Program-made: the position numbers and the translations under genes
Shown here: piece by piece, positions 57,702 to 64,000 of the stretch
How positions within the stretch are numbered: position 1 is the stretch's first letter
Layout: the number at the start of each line of letters is the position of its first letter
Notes under the pieces: generated by a model
The model's database searches: none
Told to the model about the DNA's origin: nothing
The model's input: only the letters and a program-made list of their open reading frames with translations
Source of the DNA: Sambucus nigra
Lineage: Eukaryota > Streptophyta > Magnoliopsida > Dipsacales > Adoxaceae
Length of the DNA stretch: 64,000 bases
Direction of reading: 5' to 3'
Assembly (NCBI GenBank): GCA_949130495.1
Contig: OX422211.1
Span: 332,538,504 to 332,602,503, forward strand

Positions 57702-58814
57702 TGTAAGAACAATTTTGTTCATAGCTTAGTCTATTATGTAGTTTGGCATATCCCATTACATTTCGACTTAAGATGTCATGAAGAACCGAATCCTCATCAT
57801 CTCCAACATTCAAGGATCAGCACATTATGAAGGTATTATACTATTAAAGGGTTTAATTTATTCCTTAAATTTATTTTGGGATGTGGGATTTTATTAAAAC
57901 GAACAGGATTTATTTTATTTAACACGAGGCTGGTTCGTTTTTAAAAAAAAAAAAATTTTTGCTCGCTGCTATTCTAACGAGATGGAGATATCAATTAAAC
58001 AAGCTAACAATCTCGTTCGATGTTTCGTCAGATGGACTTTTTCAACTAAACCTCGAACGAAGGTGTACTGTTTTGCTTTGTTAGTACCTCGTTCGAATCT
58101 CGTTCTAACGAGATGTCTTTCTCTTTCGAACAAGACTTGAATGTCGTTGGAATGATGCTACACCACCTTGATTTTTATGTCTGCCTATAAAAACCTATTT
58201 TATCTTTTAGTTTTGTTTAACTTTTGCCAAAAATGATTCTGTATATCCTTTGCAAAAGGTTTTACAGTTTAGAGTTTAGACAAATCATTTTGATTAACAA
58301 AACACATCCCGAAAGTATATTTGTGTGAATTGTTTGAACCCTAGATAGTTTGTATCATCACATACACAATCCTTAGGGAGAATATCATCTCTACTGATGA
58401 CACTTGTGCGTTCTTGAGGGAACTCACTGCTGAAGACAAAGGATGAGGCCAAAGGGAGAACTGATGTATGTTGTGATTCTTACGAGGATCATTACTGAAG
58501 GGAGGACTGAGGTCCATGTGGTTCTTGAGGGAATCATTGCTGAAGGAGGGTTGCGGTCTTATGATCCTTGAGAGGATCATAGTAGATTCACGTGTAATTT
58601 GTAAGTTGTGATTTTCAAATTAAGTGAATAAAAGGTTTTACCTGAAATGAGTTTTGTCCTAAAATCTTATCTTCTATGGTATGATTTCATGTTTTAATTG
58701 ACTAATGTCTTGAATCACCTAGTTGCATGTTCTAGGGTTTAAAGGAATTAAAATTTGTTCGAGGGTTAAGATCTAATTAAATAAGTTACACCATTGGAAT
58801 ATTGCTCACTCTTA
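57702..58814 (+). repeat. 3' LTR of element E
   Basis: Same start as the 5' LTR; ends GCTCACTCTTA, with the terminal CA mutated to TA, confirmed by the AACCT duplication directly after it. TATA box CTATAAAAA at 58185-58193. Confidence 0.85.
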
Positions 58815-58819
58815 AACCT

Positions 58820-59866
58820 GAGCTCTTGTGATACTTCTATAAAGAGGATCAATCGGTTGCTTTCTATATTTCTCCACAGCTTCTATATGGCTAAAATTTA
58901 AGATAAATACATCAGCTTGCAACTCAAATTTCCTCTTCCTTTTTCTATCTTTTGTTTCCTCTATAATCTCCCACTTCTTGTCGAATCAACTTGCAAAAAT
59001 TTCTAACTCCTCTTGCATTGGTTGAGAATACTCCTTGTCCTATTCATCATCAGACAAATATCCTTTCTATTTTACTTGATGAACATCATATTCTTGTAAC
59101 TCTATAGCCCTCGGAGAAAGCATTAATTCATCAACTATGAATGCTTCTTGAGAAGTAATGTCACAATGATGGATCTTCTGTATGTGGTTTGTAATGAGTT
59201 GTCCTTTTTAAGGTATAGTTTCTTGGATGGGAGGGGTACTTTGAATGGTTATTTCTTGTTCTTGATTCATGGGAGTGTTGGTCTTAGGGATGGGGTTATG
59301 AGGTGAAGGTTAATTGATTTCAGGGTTGTCTTCAATATCAATTGACACTAGCTTAGAGGTTGGTAGATGGATATCTTAGTTATTAGGGAAATATTTTCAA
59401 GAGAAGATTGAGGATCAGGTAACACAATGGGTTCATCAGTTTGTTGGTTTGTAAGGATCTTTGAAGGATGTTTAGGATTTATCTTAATAGAATTAAAGTC
59501 CTTCTTCTTCTCAATTGTCATTTCTCCTTTACTTTGCTTCAATAAGATACAAGATTGCTCCACATGTTCTTTCTTTATGTAATGCATACCGTAAGAATGT
59601 AGATTTTTATATTAAACTTCCTGCCAAAAGCCATTATCTCCAATACCAATCCACACCCTTATTGGTTTATTTTGATCAAGTCTAACTCAATACAAACTAT
59701 TCTAAACTTGGTCATGTTTGAGACAGTTGAGGAATCCATCTTTAATGGTTTCCTTATTAACTGGGCAATAGAAAAAAGAGAGGATTTGGCAAAAAGAAGG
59801 ATTGGCATATTAGGGAAATTAATCCATGTCGAAACTATAGAGATTTCTTCCTCTATTCTCCATTGA
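58820..59866 (-). pseudogene. LINE G, ORF1 / inter-ORF part (5' part)
   Basis: Continues LINE G on the far side of element E. On the - strand, 59860-59590 shows GVWIG-like and GFWQEV segments, equivalent to the DUF4283/zf-CCHC_4 region of plant LINE ORF1 ('K.VWIG..GFWQ.V.YENLP'). The following MHYIKKEHVEQSCILLKQS is where the CCHC Cys residues would be; they are mostly lost. The rest to 58820 is hydrophilic linker. A 14-base poly-G run (59867-59880) marks the left border I can support. Confidence 0.6.
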
Positions 59867-59880
59867 GGGGGGGGGGGGGG

Positions 59881-60278
59881 AATTTAAAGGTCCCTACTAG
59901 GAATGAATGAACTAAGCGTCTATAGGAAAGTCCTACAACTTCCACATGAGCTGCAACTACGCATCCCTGGATTATGCTACCCTACTTAACTATCCATATC
60001 ACACCTCTTTCTACCACACTACTCCAACCCGAGTATTCTTACTTTGATTATTAAGTTGTTTACTTATAAACTTATTAACTGGTTCAACTTATTAAATTAT
60101 ACAACGTTCACACTAGTTATAAAGGAACCCCCTTTTTTAAATCATATAACCTTCACACTATTAATATAAGAAACCACTTTTAAATCGTATGACTTTCACA
60201 CTAGTTATGTAAGAAACCCCCTTTTAAATCATATAACTTTCGCACTAGTTATATAATAATTACATTCACACTTACGTA
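59881..60278. repeat. spacer with about four 43-bp tandem units
   Basis: From about 60090 to 60265, units of the form ttttaaatcatataac, then tttcacactagttatgtaag and aaacccc recur at 60137, 60178 and 60221. The rest is unassigned. The element boundary between LINE G and Tat D lies somewhere here. Confidence 0.55.
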
Positions 60279-61030
60279 TTGATACCGTGTCCAACAAACG
60301 ATATAAGAGCAGCTGGTTTCCTTCAGCCAGAACTTGTTAATCAAGCCAACAGGAACCCTGTCGGAGATGACTACTTCGGCAGCCAAGCAACATCACTAGG
60401 GGACCACCCCAGGCACCTTGTAAGGATCTACCTCCTCCTCAATGACGGAGGGACATTGATGACCCTGGGCATTTACACCTGGGGAGGCAAGGCCAACCCT
60501 TACTGGAGGAACGTTATGATGATTATGAGGCTGAAGATGATCGGATTGATTGATAGGATACATAGGAAGTATATGGGAATACGATACACCCCATTCAAGG
60601 AAGCCGAGGGGAATATAGTAGGCTGAGTCCAGATGCCCAACCAAGGGACTCAGCTTTTGACCGATTAAGTAGAGGGTCAGACTTTGAAAGGCTCGACCCA
60701 GTTGGTGATTTGAGAGAAAGGATGTCCAGGTCAAGGAGCAATGCTGTCTCAAGGAAGGTGGGGGAAGATGTCCGACCCCCATATGGCCGAGACAAGCTCT
60801 AGAGAGAGGTGAATAATCGATGCAGGTTAGCAGCAAGGGAACCCTCAGTTCGGTCGGTTGAGGTAGCAGGGGATAACATCGATTAGGCCGACGATGTTGA
60901 ATTGGCCGAGAGGCCTTGGAATTATTCAATTCAAATGTTAGATAACAAGATCGGAGACATCCTTGGAATTATCCGAGACGCCTTGTAGAGGTATACTTAG
61001 AAGGTTATCCTTTTGCGGAAAATATAGTCA
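60279..61030 (+). pseudogene. N-terminal gag/leader region of element D
   Basis: An open frame at 60279-60626 and a broken Arg-rich stretch (FERLDPVGDLRERMSRSRS near 60690) resemble the variable, charged N-terminal half of Tat gag. There is no conserved domain. It is assigned by position ahead of the gag core, with several stops near its end. Confidence 0.45.
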
Positions 61031-62274
61031 ACTTCCTAACCCCTACTAAATTCAAGCCCCCGTGGTTACCCCAAAGTATGATGGGAGTACCAATCCTGTG
61101 CACCATGTAGAGATGTACCAGTCGACTGCAAATATCTACTCCATCTTAGATGAGATGAATTTCTGTACATTCTCAAGCACTTTGACTGGAGCTGCCCATA
61201 TATGGTGTACCTCACTTTCGAAAAACTCCATTGAAAATTTTAAGCAACTCGTAGAACGATTCATCCATAACTTCTACTTTGGGGTAAGACCTCAGAAGAA
61301 GATTACTCACATGCCATACGTTAAACAGGGGAAGAATGAGAGTCTCAGGGAATACATCGTGAGGTTTAATAAGGAGAAGTTGGAAGTCAAGGATAATGAG
61401 GAAAGCATTACGATGACTGCGTTAATAGGAGGTAATAGAAAAGGAAATTGGTTTAAAATCTTGCTAAAGACCCGCCAAAGTCTATGGCCGAGCTATTGGT
61501 GACAACCGAAAAGGTCATAAATGTCGCGGAAGCTATGTCAGATAAATATGAGGATGAGAAGGAGACTATTAGTGGGAGAAAGTTTCATAATAAGAATAAA
61601 GATGGAAAGAAGAGATCGGCTGATGATAAGTTTTCCAAGTATACTACTCTCACGGTCAGCTGCGAGCACATTCTGAATGAGATCAAGAATGATTGGTCTC
61701 TAAGATGGCCTGAGAACCTGAAAGCTCCCCTTCACAAAAGGAATAAAATCTTGTGGTATGAATTCCACCAAGATCACGAGCACTTAACCGACAATTCTTT
61801 TTCCCTGAAAGATGAGATTGATAAGATGATCAAGTCTATAAATCTAAGGAAGTATGAGAGCAGTGACGACCCAAAGAGAGGACGAGATGACCTCGGAAGG
61901 AGAAGGGTTAATAAATTTAGGGAAGATATCTTAGTGAAGAAGGATGACGGCTCAGACGATGATGATAATGACGACCCAGACCTTCCGCCAAAGGATGATG
62001 ATCCGAAGGGGAAACTCCATATGATCTCGTTTGACGTGAAGATGATATGCAGAGGCCTGACAGGGGGTGGTGTAGAAGTGGCTGACTGTAAGGTGCATGT
62101 GGTCGAGGCTAAGGTCCTTCCCAAAGTTGAAGCCGTTAACTCAGCTGAAGTAAGAACAAAGTTAGAGAAGAGAAAGAAGGTAGATATGGACACATTAATT
62201 GTGGTATTTTCGATACTTGACCTTAAGGAAATCCTAGTTCCTCAGGATGACCCTTTGTTAATCACAACTAGAGT
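61031..62274 (+). pseudogene. gag of Tat element D
   Basis: The gag core PKYDGSTNPVHHVEMYQS, TLTGAAHIWCTSLSKNSIENF and FKQLVERFIHNFYFG leads to QGKNESLREYIVRFNKE (Retrotrans_gag). The frame shifts near 61450 and resumes as KSMAELLVTTEKVINVAEAM, with a Lys-rich stretch. YEFHQDHEHLTDNSFSLKDEI (61757-61816) stands where the Tat CxFH..GHxTxxC zinc-like motif is; both Cys and the Gly are replaced. A strongly acidic run follows (DDGSDDDDNDDPDLPPKDDD). The last residues before the LINE are DDPLLITTRV. Confidence 0.85.
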
Positions 62275-62834
62275 TTATTTGAATCAAGCTTATATGCTAA
62301 AGCTGAAGCTCTTAGAATAGGTCTATATCTATATGTTCATTTGAATATCAAAGATCTCTTAATAGAAACATATTCCAAGTCCCTTTTTCATATGGTGACA
62401 AACTCATGGTCCTCTCCTTGGAAGTTAAACAAGATCATTGATTATTGCTCCAAGATTACCCAGTCTAAACATTACACAATTTAACGTGTTTTCATAGAAA
62501 GAAACTTTGTAGCTGACTCTCTTGCAAATAAAGCATCATCTACTGCGAATTCTTCTATTTTTTCATCTTTCCATCAACTTCCAAGTATCACCAAAGGTTG
62601 TCTGAAGATTGATAAGCTTGGACTTCCCTCAATTAGAGTTGTTTCATAAATTATGTCTTACTTTTCTTCTTTTGTAAAAGTAATTCCTTATTTCTTTATT
62701 TTTTTTCTTTCAGTCATTGGGTTTTTGAGAATATATCTTTATTTATGTTCCTTCAAATTATTTATTCCATCTAGGAGAGGCTATTTCTCCTAATCAATAA
62801 AATATAAGGGATCTCAGCCCTATTCCTAAAAAAA
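62275..62834 (+). mobile_element. 5'-truncated LINE M inserted in element D
   Basis: Only the RNase H end is present: AKAEALRIGL, HLNIKDLLIET, SPWKLNKIIDYC, RNFVADSLANKASS, then KGCLKIDKLGLPSIRVVS, a 3' UTR and a poly-A run. AACTAGAGT occurs at 62266-62274 and again at 62835-62843, a 9-bp target duplication. The flanking pol frame resumes as TTRVHGYVVPR, showing a clean insertion. The C-terminal motif matches LINE G, so they belong to one family. Confidence 0.9.
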
Positions 62835-64000
62835 AACTAGAGTGCATGGGTATGTCGTACCGAGGATATTGGTGGATGGGGGAAGTTTGGTCGACATTAT
62901 GTTCTGTCCTTGTTTTAAAGGTTTGGGACTCAACAAGAAGTGGATGGTTCCTTATCATCATCCTCAGATAGGGTTCAGCGGCGAGAAGGTGCACCCATTA
63001 GGAATGTATGAAATGGACGTTAGAATGGGAGATGTTTTACCTAAGAGGCTAACAAAGAAGGTCAATTTCTTTGTGACGGAATAAAGTGTGTACTCATCCT
63101 ATAACATTATCATGGGAATAGTGGCCCTCAAGGAATTTGAGGCCGTGCCATTTACTTTACGCCAAATGCTAAAATTCCCGACCCCTTATGGGGTAGGGGA
63201 AGTCCAAGGTGATCAAGTGTTGTCACGCGAATGATACTTTAACTCAGCCGAGGAGAGGGAAGCTCATAAGAAAGCAACTACGACCTATAATATTGAAGCC
63301 CTGGATCCCAGGGATGAGACCAAAATTAAGAAAGGGGAGGCCGCGGAAGAGGTAGAATCCATCATTGTCAATAAGAACGAGCCAAAAAAAATCATCCAGG
63401 TTGGCAAAGCCCTAAGTGGAGATATCAAGGAAGAGCTGATCAAATTCTTGAGGGAGAGGCAAACTATCTTCGCATGGAGTCATGAGGATATGCCGAGCAT
63501 AGATCCTGAACTCTTTTTCCATAAACAAAATGTGGCCGATGATGCTAGGTCGATACGACAGAAGAGAAGAATTTATTCTCGAGAGAAATATGAGGTCATC
63601 AGGGAAGAGGTAAAGAAGCTAGAAAATACCGACTTTAGAAGAGAGGTGATATATCCTGAGTGGCTGGCCAATGCTGTCATAGTTCCCAAAGCTAATGCGA
63701 AGTGGAGAATGTGCATAGACTTTATCGATCTGAATAAGGCTTTCCCCAATGATAGCTTTCCTTTGCCCAGGATCAACCAAATGGTTGATGCCACAACAGG
63801 CCATGAGCTAATGAGTTTCATGGATGCTTATTTGGGCTATAACCAAATATCCATGCACCCGGTCGATGAGGAGAAGACTACCTTCATAAACGACAAGGAA
63901 ACTTACTACTACAAAGTCATGCCCTTCGATTTGAAGAATACTGGAGCTACCTATCAGAGACTTGTTAACAAGATGTTTGAGGATAAAATTGGGAAATATA
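62835..64000 (+). pseudogene. protease and reverse transcriptase of element D, partial
   Basis: Protease: RILVDGGSLVDIM (DGG active site) and GFSGEKVHPLGMYEM, a TAA at 63082, then YNIIMG and MLKFPTPYGVGEVQGDQ, and a TGA at 63232. A link region (EEVESIIVNKNEPKKIIQVG; FAWSHEDMPSIDPEL) leads to RT: WLANAVIVPKANAKWRMCID, SFPLPRINQMVDATTGHELM, SFMDAYLGYNQISMHPVDE and YYKVMPFDLKNTGATYQR. The window ends before the YVDD motif. Only two stops interrupt it, and there is no frameshift in 1.1 kb of coding, so it is younger or better preserved than B. Confidence 0.9.

Larger units (their letters stand above)
56280..58814 (+). mobile_element. SIRE-type copia element E, internally deleted
   Basis: Two LTRs (56280-57359, 57702-58814) flank only 342 bp of internal DNA with two PPT-like tracts and no PBS or coding. 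The 5-bp target duplication AACCT is exact (56275-56279 and 58815-58819). It sits inside LINE G. The LTRs differ at about 16 of 185 bases at their starts (by eye). Confidence 0.88.
60279..64000 (+). mobile_element. Tat-lineage retrotransposon D, 5' part, continuing off the window
   Basis: gag, protease and the start of RT in order on the + strand, split by a LINE insertion at 62275-62834. No LTR was recognised upstream, so the left end may be truncated. Confidence 0.8.

Noticed and set aside
60396..60929. 177-codon open frame on the - strand
   Set aside because: Antisense of the gag N-terminal region of element D; no domain, and the + strand context explains the region.

Overview
This window is flowering-plant nuclear DNA made almost entirely of transposable elements. 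I found no host gene, rRNA, tRNA or CRISPR array. The evidence is Ty3/gypsy pol of the Tat and Athila lineages, Ty1/copia of the SIRE/Maximus type, Mutator-like (MULE) and CACTA transposons, several plant LINEs, plant-only domains (plant mobile domain, PF04195 'gypsy-type transposase'), GT-AG introns and a tRNA-Arg primer site. Nearly every coding region carries stops or frameshifts.

Layout. 1-2528: 3' end of a Tat retrotransposon (A) with an antisense PF04195-like gene, polypurine tract and 3' LTR. 3081-7027: CACTA-family DNA with palindromic subterminal repeats, a Transposase_24-like gene and a wedge of antisense copia integrase. 7028-10165: 3' part of a SIRE copia (K). 10168-15880: 3' part of an Athila (J). 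15881-18563: env-like ORF, PPT and LTR of another SIRE (F). 18564-24797: decayed Tat (C) with gag remnant, tandem repeats, antisense PF04195-like gene and LTR. Only the right-hand parts of K, J, F and C are present, and each begins where the previous one ends, which suggests a deep nest.

24798-49197: a LINE (L) split inside its zf-RVT domain by a 23-kb Mutator-like element (H, 25400-48651). H is itself split in a coding exon by a full-length 14.5-kb Tat (B, 26504-40970). H encodes a MULE transposase plus OTU-like protease on the + strand and a plant-mobile-domain gene on the - strand, with a 122-bp tandem array between them. B has two LTRs, gag, protease, RT, two RNase H domains, integrase, a 56-bp tandem array and an antisense plant-mobile-domain gene.

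49198-64000: featureless AT-rich DNA, an RTE-type LINE fragment, a CACTA 5' end, and a LINE (G, - strand) split by an internally deleted SIRE element (E, 5-bp duplication AACCT). A fourth Tat (D) then runs off the window and is interrupted by a 5'-truncated LINE (M) with a 9-bp duplication AACTAGAGT.

The most striking pattern is one arrangement seen in unrelated element classes: + strand mobility genes, a tandem array, and an antisense intron-bearing plant-mobile-domain or PF04195 gene (Tat B, Tat C, MULE H; Tat A shows the antisense gene only).
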